A DNA stretch of 64,000 nucleotides from Actinobacteria bacterium Ga0077560 (GTDB taxonomy: Bacteria; Actinomycetota; Thermoleophilia; Miltoncostaeales; Miltoncostaeaceae), in assembly GCA_001464275.1 (NCBI GenBank), contig LNFL01000139.1:1-64000 (forward strand), in the 5' to 3' direction. The notes beneath the pieces were generated by a model. That model worked only from the letters and a program-made list of their open reading frames with translations. It made no database searches and was not told the origin of the DNA. The translations under genes were made by a program, and so were the position numbers. Below, piece after piece: positions 24,812-31,959 of this stretch; position 1 is the first letter of the stretch; each line of letters opens with the position of its first letter.

Positions 24812-26160
24812 TGACGGCGGCGCTCCGCATCGCCGTGGTGGGGGACGTCATCCTGGACGCGGACCTCGACGGCAGCGCGAGCCGGCTGTGTCCCGACGCG
24901 CCCGCGCCCGTGGTGGAGCATCCGGTGGAGCACGCCCGGCCCGGCGGTGCGGGACTGGCCGCGTGGATGCTGGCCCGCGACGGACACGACGTGACGCTCG
25001 TGGCGGGGTTCGGCGCCGGCCCGTGCGGCCGCCGGCTGGGCGAGATGCTCGACCGCTGCGGCGTCACGATGGCCGACCTGGGCGGCGACGGACCGGGTGT
25101 CGAGAAGATCCGCGTGCGCGTGGGCGGTCAGGTGCTCCTGCGGCTCGACCGCGGCGCGCCCGCGGGCGTGGCCGGGGTGCCGGACGCCGTGCGGGCGGCG
25201 ATCGAGGGCGCCGACGCGGTGCTGGTCTCCGACTACGGGCTTGGCGTCTGCGCCGACGCGGGCGTCCGCCGGGCGCTGACCCGCGCCGGAGGCCCGGTGG
25301 TGTGGGATCCCCACCCGCGCGGCCCGGCACCGGTGCGCGGCGCCGCGCTGATCACGCCGAACGCCGCGGAGGCCACGGGCCTGGCCGGCGGTGGCGACGC
25401 GGCGCGCCTGCGCCGCGTGCTGGGCGCCGGCGCCGTCGCGGTCACCCGCGGCGCCGAGGGCGCGGAGCTCGCCGACGGCGCCGGGCCGGCGGTGCTGGTG
25501 CGCCCGCCGGTGGTGGCGACCGGGGACGCCCTGGGCGCCGGGGACCGCTTCGCGTCGGCCGCCGCGGCGGCCCTGGCGGGCGGGCGGGACGTGCAGGAGG
25601 CCGTGCGGTTCGCGGTCGCGGAGGCGTCGCGGTTCGTCGCGGACGGCGGCGTGGCGGTCCTGGGGGCGCCCGGACCACCCCCGCCCCCCGCCGGCGACGG
25701 CGAGGACGCCATCGCTCTGGCTCGCCGCGTCCGCGACAACGGCGGGACCGTCGTCGCGACCGGCGGGTGCTTCGACCTGCTGCACGCGGGCCACGTCACG
25801 TCGCTCGAGGCGGCCCGGTCGCTGGGGGACTGCCTGGTGGTGCTCCTGAACTCCGACGCCTCGGTGCGGCGGCTGAAGGGCCCCGACCGCCCGGTGGTGA
25901 GCCAGGACGACCGCGCCAGCGTGCTGCGCGCCCTGCGGGCCGTGGACGCGGTGATGGTGTTCGAGGAGGCCGACCCCGCCGCGGCGCTGGCGCGCCTGCG
26001 GCCGCACGTCTTCGCAAAGGGCGCGGACTACGACCCGGATCGCCTTCCCGAGGCGGCGGTGATGCGCCGTCTGGGGGGCCGTGTCGTGCCGCTGCCATTC
26101 GTCGCGGGTCGGTCCACGACCCGCCTGATCACGGAGGTGACCGCCCGTGCCCGCAGCTGA
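24811..26160 (+). CDS. hldE: Bifunctional heptose 7-phosphate kinase / heptose 1-phosphate adenylyltransferase
   Basis: Both HldE domains are present in 449 residues. The N-terminal PfkB-type kinase (to about 295) has VVGDVILDADLDG, KIRVRVGGQVLLRLDRG, and the GxGD-type ATGDALGAGDRFASA. The C-terminal nucleotidyltransferase has VVATGGCFDLLHAGHV, LVVLLNSDASVRRLKGPDRP and RPHVFAKGADY. Together they yield ADP-D-glycero-beta-D-manno-heptose from the GmhA product after GmhB removes one phosphate. gmhB lies at 30118-30687. No hldD epimerase is seen. Confidence 0.93.
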   Translation: MTAALRIAVVGDVILDADLDGSASRLCPDAPAPVVEHPVEHARPGGAGLAAWMLARDGHDVTLVAGFGAGPCGRRLGEMLDRCGVTMADLGGDGPGVEKIRVRVGGQVLLRLDRGAPAGVAGVPDAVRAAIEGADAVLVSDYGLGVCADAGVRRALTRAGGPVVWDPHPRGPAPVRGAALITPNAAEATGLAGGGDAARLRRVLGAGAVAVTRGAEGAELADGAGPAVLVRPPVVATGDALGAGDRFASAAAAALAGGRDVQEAVRFAVAEASRFVADGGVAVLGAPGPPPPPAGDGEDAIALARRVRDNGGTVVATGGCFDLLHAGHVTSLEAARSLGDCLVVLLNSDASVRRLKGPDRPVVSQDDRASVLRALRAVDAVMVFEEADPAAALARLRPHVFAKGADYDPDRLPEAAVMRRLGGRVVPLPFVAGRSTTRLITEVTARARS

Positions 26161-26839
26161 GACCGACGTCGTGATCGTGACCGGGGGCGCGTCCGGCCTG
26201 GGCCGGGCCGTCGCCGCCGCCCTGCTGGCCGGCGGCGCGCACCCGGTGGTGCTCGATCGCGCGCAACCCGATCTCGATGTGGAGTGGGAGCCGGTGGACC
26301 TGGCCGACGCCAGGGCCGCCGAGGCCGCGGTGCGCCGGGTGGCCGAACGCCATGGGCGCCTGGACGCGCTGGTGGCGGCCGCCGGAACCGACGCCTGCGG
26401 CGACATCCTCGACGTGTCGGGTGAGGACTGGGACCGAGTGGTGCTGGTGAACCTGGTGGGGGTCGCCGCCGTGGTGCGTGCCGCGCTGCCCCATCTGGAG
26501 CGCGCCCGGGGACGGGTGGTCACCATCGCCTCCACCCTCGGCCTGCGCGCGCTGCCCGCCGCGACCGCCTACTGCGCGAGCAAGTTCGGCCTGGTGGGCT
26601 TCACCCGGGCGCTGGCCGCGGAGACGGCCGGGCGGGTCGGGGTGACGATGCTCGTTCCCGGGGGAATGGACACCGCGTTCTTCGACGGCCGCGAGGAGCG
26701 GTTCCGCCCCGGGCCGGACGCCATGCTGAACGACCCCGCCGATGTGGCCGACGCCGTGCTGTTCGCGCTGCGCACGCCTCCGGGGGTGGAGGTGCGCGAG
26801 CTGGTCGTGTGCCCGGCCATGGAGCCCAGCTGGCCCTGA
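26147..26839 (+). CDS. Classical short-chain dehydrogenase
   Basis: GTG 26147 overlaps hldE by 14 bases. Motifs: TGGASGLGRAVAAALLAGG (NAD binding), LVAAAGTDACG, and the active site ASTLGLRALPAATAYCASKFGLVGF with S-Y-K. It is a 230-residue classical SDR, not the extended type of HldD epimerases, so it cannot simply be assumed to replace HldD. Position suggests it modifies a sugar or lipid intermediate of the same glycan pathway. Confidence 0.83.
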   Translation: MPAAETDVVIVTGGASGLGRAVAAALLAGGAHPVVLDRAQPDLDVEWEPVDLADARAAEAAVRRVAERHGRLDALVAAAGTDACGDILDVSGEDWDRVVLVNLVGVAAVVRAALPHLERARGRVVTIASTLGLRALPAATAYCASKFGLVGFTRALAAETAGRVGVTMLVPGGMDTAFFDGREERFRPGPDAMLNDPADVADAVLFALRTPPGVEVRELVVCPAMEPSWP

Positions 26840-26854
26840 CGGCGGCCAGGGGCC

Positions 26855-26883
26855 GGGAGGGCGGCCGCGACGGCCGCCCTCCC
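26855..26883. terminator. Bidirectional terminator, 12-bp perfect stem
   Basis: GGGAGGGCGGCC pairs with GGCCGCCCTCCC around GCGAC, between convergent genes (stops at 26839 and 26893). No U-tract. Confidence 0.7.
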
Positions 26884-26892
26884 GGGACCCCG

Positions 26893-27357
26893 TCAGGCGC
26901 GGCGCTCCCCGTGCACCGCCGCGTCCATCTGCTCCCTCGCGTGCTCGGTGACCTGCTGGCCCTCCTCGGCGGCCCGCGTGCGGGTCACCTCGGCCGCCTC
27001 GCCCAGCACGTCCTTGCCGCGTTCCAGGGCCTCGTGGGCCGTGTCGGCCGCGGCGGCGCGCACCTCGCCCGCCATACCGCCCATCTTCTGGCGCTCCATA
27101 TCGGTGGACGGCAGCAGGGCCCCCACGAGGAACCCCGCCGCGGCGGAGCCCAGCGCGATCGCCAGCGGCTTCACCGCCGACCCGCCCTGTCCGCCGTTCT
27201 CCTGCAGGCCGTCCGAGATCCGCTCAGCGCGGTCGCGGATGGCGCCCTTGGCCCGCTCGGGCAGGTTGGCCCGGTGGCCCAGCTCCTCCGCCGTGGCGCC
27301 GATGCGGTCGCGCACGGTGCTCAGCTGAGTCCCGACCTGGCTCGTGTGGTCAGCCAT
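26893..27357 (-). CDS. DUF3618-like envelope stress protein
   Basis: ATG 27357 has GGAGGA about 6 bases upstream. The 154-residue protein has amphipathic N-terminal helices (STVRDRIGATAEELGHRANLPERAKGAIRDR), one glycine/alanine-rich membrane segment (PLAIALGSAAAGFLVGALL), and a long charged C-terminal helix. This is the usual plan of DUF3618/YtxH-like actinobacterial proteins that accompany phage-holin-like membrane proteins. It is the last of three overlapping genes under one SigB-like promoter. Confidence 0.7.
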   Translation of the reverse strand: MADHTSQVGTQLSTVRDRIGATAEELGHRANLPERAKGAIRDRAERISDGLQENGGQGGSAVKPLAIALGSAAAGFLVGALLPSTDMERQKMGGMAGEVRAAAADTAHEALERGKDVLGEAAEVTRTRAAEEGQQVTEHAREQMDAAVHGERRA

Positions 27358-27743
27358 GTCACGTCCTCCTTCACGTTGTCGATGGTCCGGCGGGGAATCG
27401 GCGTCCCCACCCGGTGCAGCTGTGCGCGTGCGGCGAGCGCCGCACCGATCGCGCCGATCACCAGGACGGCGCCCACGATGAGCGCCGCGGCCCAGGCCGG
27501 CAGCACGGTGTCGAGCCCGAGGATGGCGGCGGCGACCAGCGCGCCCAGGCCGCAGAGGGCCAGCAGGAGCGCGATGCCGCCCAGCGCCACGGCCGAGACG
27601 GCCCTGCGGCGCTTCTCGCCCAGCTCGTCGCGGAGGACATCCATCTCGACCCCGGCGAGCTCGGCGGCCTCGGCCCTGAAGCGCCGCAGCAGCTCAGCGA
27701 GTGGCAGGTGCCGGACCGCCCCGTTGATCTCGGCGGTGGTCAC
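27321..27743 (-). CDS. Putative phage-holin-like membrane protein (Actino HPE / DUF1469 type)
   Basis: The 140-residue protein has an N-terminal amphipathic region (LAELLRRFRAEAAELAGVEMDVLRDELGEKRR) followed by two hydrophobic helices (AVALGGIALLLALCGLGALVAAAILGL; WAAALIVGAVLVIGAIGAALAARAQL), the plan of DUF1469 proteins. Despite the holin name these are chromosomal stress-envelope proteins. It overlaps its neighbours by four bases upstream and 37 bases downstream. Confidence 0.72.
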   Translation of the reverse strand: MTTAEINGAVRHLPLAELLRRFRAEAAELAGVEMDVLRDELGEKRRRAVSAVALGGIALLLALCGLGALVAAAILGLDTVLPAWAAALIVGAVLVIGAIGAALAARAQLHRVGTPIPRRTIDNVKEDVTWLTTRARSGLS

Positions 27744-28234
27744 GACGGGCTCCCCGCCGGTCGCACCGCGTCCCCCCGCCCGGCGGCGCCGGACGAGAGG
27801 GCCCCGGACTGCTGGGGATCCATGATCCCCTCACGGCGGCCGTCCCCCTGCGGCGAGCGCGGGGAGTGATCGCCGGCCTTGACGAACCGGGCGGCGGCGA
27901 GGCCCGCCGCGAAGCCCGCCATGGCGACGGCGGCCGGGTGACGCCGCCCGTACCGGGTCGCGTCCTCCATGATCGTCGATCCGTCCGAACATTCGAGGTA
28001 GTCGCTCATCCGCTCCACGCGGGATGCGGCGGCGTCCGCCAGGTCGGCGGCGCGGTCACGGCCGCGGCGGCGCAGTTCCTCCCCCACCGCGCCGGCGTCC
28101 TGCGCCATCCCGCGGGAGGACTCGGCGGCCCGGGTCGACCGGTCGCTGAGCATGTCGGCCATGCGGTCGCGGGCCTGGCGTGCGCCGCCGGACGCCGCCT
28201 CCTTGCCGCGCTGGGTGATCTCGGCTGTCTCCAT
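27740..28234 (-). CDS. Hydrophilic helical stress protein with short membrane-like segment
   Basis: ATG 28234 (GGAGGG 7-8 bases upstream) is preferred over ATG 28243. The 164 residues are mostly charged, apolipoprotein-like helix (GGARQARDRMADMLSDRSTRAAESSRG), then HPAAVAMAGFAAGLAAARF, a short hydrophobic turn, and a disordered tail. This matches the third member usually found with DUF1469/DUF3618 proteins. It is the first gene of the trio. Confidence 0.68.
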   Translation of the reverse strand: METAEITQRGKEAASGGARQARDRMADMLSDRSTRAAESSRGMAQDAGAVGEELRRRGRDRAADLADAAASRVERMSDYLECSDGSTIMEDATRYGRRHPAAVAMAGFAAGLAAARFVKAGDHSPRSPQGDGRREGIMDPQQSGALSSGAAGRGDAVRPAGSPS

Positions 28235-28299
28235 GTGACGCACCCTCCGAAGGTGTGGTCGTGTCGTGCGGGCGGCCGAAACGACGGCCGCGCCGGTTC

Positions 28300-28324
28300 C
28301 TTCCCCCGGTCACGGGGCGGAAAC
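28300..28324 (-). promoter_or_regulatory. SigB-like promoter GTTTCC-N13-GGGAAG
   Basis: On the minus strand GTTTCC (28324-28319) and GGGAAG (28305-28300) are 13 bases apart, 65 bases before ATG 28234. Confidence 0.55.
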
Positions 28325-28351
28325 GCGAGCCGCGAACCGGCGACACGGGCC

Positions 28352-28377
28352 GTTTCATCCGCCTCCCCAGCGGGAAC
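28352..28377 (+). promoter_or_regulatory. SigB-like promoter GTTTCA-N14-GGGAAC
   Basis: GTTTCA and GGGAAC are 14 bases apart, about 37 bases before the leader ORF at 28415. Divergent with 28300-28324. Confidence 0.58.
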
Positions 28378-28414
28378 GCACGCTCGCGTCCGGTGGTTGG
28401 CAGCGGGAGGAGCG

Positions 28415-28447
28415 ATGGCCGTTCAGGGAACCGGAGCCCGGCGATGA
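28415..28447 (+). CDS. Leader mini-ORF MAVQGTGARR, coupled to next gene
   Basis: A strong GGGAGGAG lies just before ATG 28415. The ten-codon ORF ends with CGATGA, and that TGA overlaps ATG 28444 of the next gene, which has no good SD of its own. The peptide therefore probably delivers ribosomes to the following start. It has no evident function as a peptide. Confidence 0.5.
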   Translation: MAVQGTGARR

Positions 28448-28920
28448 CGGCCGTCGGAGGCGTCGCGTCCGGCGGCTGGGAGCAGGTCGACCCCGGAGCG
28501 GGAGCGTCCGGTGCGGTGGCCGCCCGGGTGCTGGCCGTGGTGCTGCTCCTCCTGGTGCTGGCCGGCGGCGCCCTGCTCGTGCGCCGGCTCAGCCAGGACC
28601 CCCTGCGCCCCGGGAACGGGCTGATCCCCGCCGGCATCCCCGGGCGCGCCGGCCTGGATGCGGTGCGGGTGACCGTGGGCCCGTGGCCCGAGCCGGTGTG
28701 GCGCCCCACGGCCGACGTGGTCGTGGTGCTGCTGTCCGGTGGCCCCCTGCCGGTGGATGCCGACGGCGAGATCCGGTGGGTCACCGACGGCCAGATGCTG
28801 CACCTGGGGCCGGGATCACGGTGCATGCACCGTGTGCGGCCGCTGCGCACCTCGGGGGTGTGGATGAGCCTGGCCGCACCGGGGGCATCCCCGGTGCGGG
28901 ACACCGCGGTCAGGCCATGA
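28444..28920 (+). CDS. Hypothetical single-pass membrane protein (158 aa)
   Basis: After about 25 residues a strong transmembrane helix (AARVLAVVLLLLVLAGGALLV) is followed by an extracytoplasmic domain with WPEPVWRPTADVVVVLLSGG and a C-terminal GSRCMHRVRPLRTSGVW. No family recognised. Translation seems coupled to the upstream mini-ORF. The end overlaps the convergent GT4 gene by 11 bases. Driven by a SigB-like promoter. Confidence 0.6.
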   Translation: MTAVGGVASGGWEQVDPGAGASGAVAARVLAVVLLLLVLAGGALLVRRLSQDPLRPGNGLIPAGIPGRAGLDAVRVTVGPWPEPVWRPTADVVVVLLSGGPLPVDADGEIRWVTDGQMLHLGPGSRCMHRVRPLRTSGVWMSLAAPGASPVRDTAVRP

Positions 28921-30070
28921 GCCCCAGCGCGCTCACGCGGGCCAGGACCCGCCTGCCGCGACCGGCGGCGGGCACGCCCGAGCCGGCGAGGGCGACCGCC
29001 ACGGCCTCGTAGCGGCGGGTCAGCGCCCGGGGGGAGAACCGCGCCGCGACGTGCGCGCGGCAGGTCTGGGGATCGATGCCGTCCAGCAGCGGGACGCAGC
29101 GGGCCAGCTCGTCCACCGTCCGCCGCACGATCCCGGTGGCGCCGTCGCGCACCACCTCCGGCACGGCGCCGCGGCCGGTGGCCAGCACCGGGGTGCCGGT
29201 GGCCATCGCCTCGATCATCACCATCCCGAACGGCTCGTCCCACGCGATCGGGAACACCAGCGCGCGGGCGCCCGCCAGCAGGGGCCACCGGTCGTCCTCG
29301 CCGAGCTCGCCCAGGTACTCGATGCCGTCGCCCAGGAACGGCTCGACGTGCTCGGCGAAGTAGGCGTGCTCGTTCGCCTCGCGGCATTTCGCCGCGATCC
29401 GCAGCGGCATACCCACCGAGCGGGCGAGCATGATCGCCTCGCGCACGCCCTTGTCGGCGCACATGCGCCCCACGAAGGCCAGGTATCCGTCGTGGTCATC
29501 CCGGAATGGCACCCCGCGAACGTCGATGGCGTTGGGACACACCGCCATGAACGGCAGTCCGGGCCCGGTCCTCGCCTGCGACTCGCTCAATGCGACGAGG
29601 CGAAGGCCCGGCATGTTGCGCGCCGCATCCGCCGCCTCGGCGGCCGCGCGCCGGTCGATGGCCCCGTGCACGACGTGCGCGGTGGAAAGCCCCGCCGACA
29701 ACAGCATGCAGGTCGACCGCAGGCTGGAGTGGTCGATCACCGCCTCGCAGTCCGCCAGCGCTTCGACGGCGCCCATCGTGTGGCGCCACTCCTCGTCGGG
29801 CAGGCCGATCTCGGCCGGCAGCTCGTCCAGCGGCGACTCCACGCGCACGCCCGGGACGGACGATCCGGGGGCCGCGACCAGGGTGACGTCGTGTCCGCGA
29901 GCGGCGAGGCCCTCGGCGATGAGGGCCACCACACGCTCGGTGCCCCCGTACGCGGGCGGCGGGGTGGGCACCCAGGGCGGCGCCACGAGGCCGATGCGCA
30001 GTGGCCGAGCGACCTGTCCGGTGTCCGTGACCCGCTCGTGGTTCCCGTTCCGGCGTCGACCGAAGATCAT
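28910..30070 (-). CDS. GT4 glycosyltransferase
   Basis: ATG 30070 follows GGAGGAGCG. Of 386 residues, the N-terminal domain has RIGLVAPPWVPTPPPAYGGTERVVALIAEGLAARGHDVTLVA (GT4 start), and the C-terminal domain AFVGRMCADKGVREAI and WDEPFGMVMIEAMATGTPVLA (EX7E motif). The short region between domains is typical of the PigA-like group using NDP-sugars. Its own SigB-like promoter overlaps the end of gmhB, so it can be induced separately. Confidence 0.87.
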   Translation of the reverse strand: MIFGRRRNGNHERVTDTGQVARPLRIGLVAPPWVPTPPPAYGGTERVVALIAEGLAARGHDVTLVAAPGSSVPGVRVESPLDELPAEIGLPDEEWRHTMGAVEALADCEAVIDHSSLRSTCMLLSAGLSTAHVVHGAIDRRAAAEAADAARNMPGLRLVALSESQARTGPGLPFMAVCPNAIDVRGVPFRDDHDGYLAFVGRMCADKGVREAIMLARSVGMPLRIAAKCREANEHAYFAEHVEPFLGDGIEYLGELGEDDRWPLLAGARALVFPIAWDEPFGMVMIEAMATGTPVLATGRGAVPEVVRDGATGIVRRTVDELARCVPLLDGIDPQTCRAHVAARFSPRALTRRYEAVAVALAGSGVPAAGRGRRVLARVSALGLMA

Positions 30071-30097
30071 GCGCGCTCCTCCTGTGGGTCCGGGGTG

Positions 30098-30122
30098 GTT
30101 CCCCCAATGCGGGCCGGTCAAC
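30098..30122 (-). promoter_or_regulatory. SigB-like promoter GTTGAC-N13-GGGAAC
   Basis: On the minus strand GTTGAC (30122-30117) and GGGAAC (30103-30098) are 13 bases apart, 27 bases before ATG 30070. GTTGAC includes the last codons of gmhB. Confidence 0.5.
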
Positions 30123-30687
30123 CCACGTGCGTTCCCACGGGCCCGCCCAGACGCAGCGCCAGGGCGACCGCCTCGCACAGATCCGCGGCCACCGCCGGCG
30201 CGGCGCGGACCTCCTCGCGGCGGGTGACGGCGGTGGGCACCAGCACCGCCCGGGCGCCCGCCGCACGGGCCGCCTCCACGTCGGCGCCGATGTCCCCGAT
30301 CACCACGCACTCGGCGGGATCGACGCCCAGCAGCCCGGCGGCATGCAGGACCAGGCCGGGCCGCGGCTTGCGGCAGCGGCATCCTGCATCCGGGCCGTGG
30401 GGGCACACGCACCATGGCCCGAGGGGGCCCAGGATCTCCTCGACCCGGCGATTCACGGCGTCCACCTGCGCATGGGTGACGAGCCCTCGCGCCACCCCGC
30501 TCTGGTTGCTCACCACCGCCGTCCGCAGACCCGCCGCGCGCACCGCCCGCAGCGCCGCGGCGGCTCCCGGTATGGCCCGCACCAGCGCGGGGTCACCGTT
30601 GTACGGGACGTCCTCGATCAGCGTCCCGTCCCGGTCGAAGAGCACCGCCCGTACCCGTGTTCCGCCCGCTGCACCCGTTGGTCGCAT
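30118..30687 (-). CDS. gmhB: D-glycero-D-manno-heptose 1,7-bisphosphate phosphatase
   Basis: This HAD-superfamily enzyme of 189 residues has the DxD motif VLFDRDGTLIEDVPYNGDP, the second motif VVSNQSGVARGL, the zinc-finger-like loop CVCPHGPDAGCRCRKPRPG that is diagnostic for GmhB/HisB-N, and the acidic motif VIGDIGADVEAARAAG. It removes the 7-phosphate so that the HldE adenylyltransferase can act. Start ATG 30687 gives the standard N-terminus. It is divergent from the SigB-type sigma gene. Confidence 0.9.
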   Translation of the reverse strand: MRPTGAAGGTRVRAVLFDRDGTLIEDVPYNGDPALVRAIPGAAAALRAVRAAGLRTAVVSNQSGVARGLVTHAQVDAVNRRVEEILGPLGPWCVCPHGPDAGCRCRKPRPGLVLHAAGLLGVDPAECVVIGDIGADVEAARAAGARAVLVPTAVTRREEVRAAPAVAADLCEAVALALRLGGPVGTHVG

Positions 30688-30701
30688 CGCTACCTCGTGA
30701 G

Positions 30702-30726
30702 GTTTCCTGCCGTCCGCCGGGGGTAC
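30702..30726 (+). promoter_or_regulatory. Autoregulatory SigB-like promoter GTTTCC-N13-GGGTAC
   Basis: GTTTCC and GGGTAC are exactly 13 bases apart directly before the SigB-type sigma factor gene. A match to the regulon motif in front of the sigma gene itself indicates positive autoregulation. Confidence 0.62.
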
Positions 30727-30736
30727 GGCGGCTCGC

Positions 30737-31471
30737 GTGACGATGATCTCCAGCGGCATGCGAACCGAAACACGTGCTCCGGTGACCTCCCGGGAGCGGG
30801 AGGAGCTCATCGTCGAGCACCTGCCCCTGGTGCGGGCCCTCGCCCGCCGGTACGCCAACCGCGGGGAGCCGCTCGACGACCTGGAGCAGGCCGGGACGAT
30901 CGGCCTCATCAAGGCGGTCGACCGCTTCGATCCCGCCAAGGGCACCGACTTCCGGTCGTTCGCCACGCCCACCATCCTCGGCGAGATCCGGCGGCACTTC
31001 CGCGATCGCACCTGGGCGGTGCGGGTGGCCCGCGGGCTCAAGGACGACTACTCCAAGGTGGTCACCACCTCCAGCGCGCTCACGTCCCGTTTGGGACGGA
31101 CGCCCAGCGTGGCGGAGATCGCGCAGGAGGCGGACCTGTCGGAGGAGGACGTCCTGGACGCCATCGCCGCCCACACCGCCTACCGGCCCCGGTCGCTGTC
31201 GCACCCGCCGCCGAGCCGCGAGGACGAGGCTCCCTTCGAGATCCCCGTGGAGGAGGACGGCTACGCCACCGCGGAGGGACGCCACACCCTGCAGAAGGGC
31301 CTCGCCTGCCTGCCGGCCCGCGAGCGCGTGATCCTGCACCTGCGCTTCGAGCGCGGGCTCATCCAGTCGGAGATCGCCGAGATCATCGGCATCTCACAGA
31401 TGCACGTCTCCCGCCTCATCTCACGAAGCCTCGAAACGTTGCGGCGCGTGGCCGAGGACGGAGCTCCGTGA
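30737..31471 (+). CDS. RNA polymerase sigma factor, SigB/SigF/SigG family
   Basis: The protein is a group-3 sigma-70: region 2 LVRALARRYANRGEPLDDLEQAGTIGLIKAVDRFDPAKGTDFRSFATPTILGEIRRHFRDRTWAVRVARG, region 3 TSRLGRTPSVAEIAQEADLSEEDV, region 4 LPARERVILHLRFERGLIQSEIAEIIGISQMHVSRLISRSLETLR. The FATPTILGEIRRHFRD segment is diagnostic of stress and sporulation sigma factors. GTG 30737, ATG 30743 and ATG 30758 are possible starts; none has a clear SD. Its stop overlaps the RsbW-like gene. It is the best candidate to read the repeated GTTTCC/GGGAAC promoters. Confidence 0.92.
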   Translation: MTMISSGMRTETRAPVTSREREELIVEHLPLVRALARRYANRGEPLDDLEQAGTIGLIKAVDRFDPAKGTDFRSFATPTILGEIRRHFRDRTWAVRVARGLKDDYSKVVTTSSALTSRLGRTPSVAEIAQEADLSEEDVLDAIAAHTAYRPRSLSHPPPSREDEAPFEIPVEEDGYATAEGRHTLQKGLACLPARERVILHLRFERGLIQSEIAEIIGISQMHVSRLISRSLETLRRVAEDGAP

Positions 31472-31893
31472 CCGGACGGGTGACGGCGCGTCCCGCGACG
31501 ACACCCGTCGACATGGTGCTCCCCGCGGAGGCCGCGAGCCTGGCCCCCATCCGGCGGGCCGTCTCGGCCCTCGCGGCCGCGCTGGGCCTCTCCGCCGAGC
31601 GGGTGGAGGACGTGCGGGTCGCACTCACCGAGGCGTGCGCCAACGTGGTGGTGCACGCGTACGGCGGCCTGCCGGGAATCATCCGGGTGCGGGCCGCCGC
31701 GGAGGACGGGTTCCTGCGCGTCACGGTCCGTGACGAGGGCCGGGGCCTGGTTCCCCGCCTGCGGGCCACCAGCCCTGGCCTGCGGCTGGGGTTGCAGATG
31801 ATCGCGGCCCTGGCCGACGAGGTGCGCTTCCTCGCCGAGGACGGCGGGGGAACGTCCGTCCACATGGCCTTCGCGATGCCGGCCCCCGCCTAG
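31468..31893 (+). CDS. RsbW-like anti-sigma factor, serine kinase
   Basis: This 141-residue HATPase_c protein has the N-box VALTEACANVVVHAYG, G1 box VRDEGRGLVPRL, and G2 region PGLRLGLQMIAALAD. As in RsbW/SpoIIAB it should bind the adjacent sigma factor and phosphorylate STAS antagonists. GTG 31468 overlaps the sigma stop (GTGA), fixing roughly equal synthesis. Gene order sigma-then-kinase is the reverse of the usual rsbW-sigB order, and no STAS gene is adjacent. Confidence 0.9.
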   Translation: MTGRVTARPATTPVDMVLPAEAASLAPIRRAVSALAAALGLSAERVEDVRVALTEACANVVVHAYGGLPGIIRVRAAAEDGFLRVTVRDEGRGLVPRLRATSPGLRLGLQMIAALADEVRFLAEDGGGTSVHMAFAMPAPA

Positions 31894-31918
31894 CCCGCAC
31901 GCGGGGCCGAGCGGATCA

Positions 31919-31952
31919 CGTGGTGGCCCCGGACCGTTCCGGGGCCACCACG
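31919..31952. terminator. Bidirectional terminator, 15-bp perfect stem
   Basis: CGTGGTGGCCCCGGA pairs with TCCGGGGCCACCACG around CCGT, 26 bases after the RsbW-like stop and 8 bases before the end of the convergent SRPBCC gene. Confidence 0.75.
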
Positions 31953-31959
31953 TCCGCGA

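Noticed and set aside
26147-26839. SDR after hldE as the missing ADP-heptose epimerase (hldD)
   Set aside because: It is a short classical SDR with a YCASK active site, unlike the extended SDR fold of HldD.
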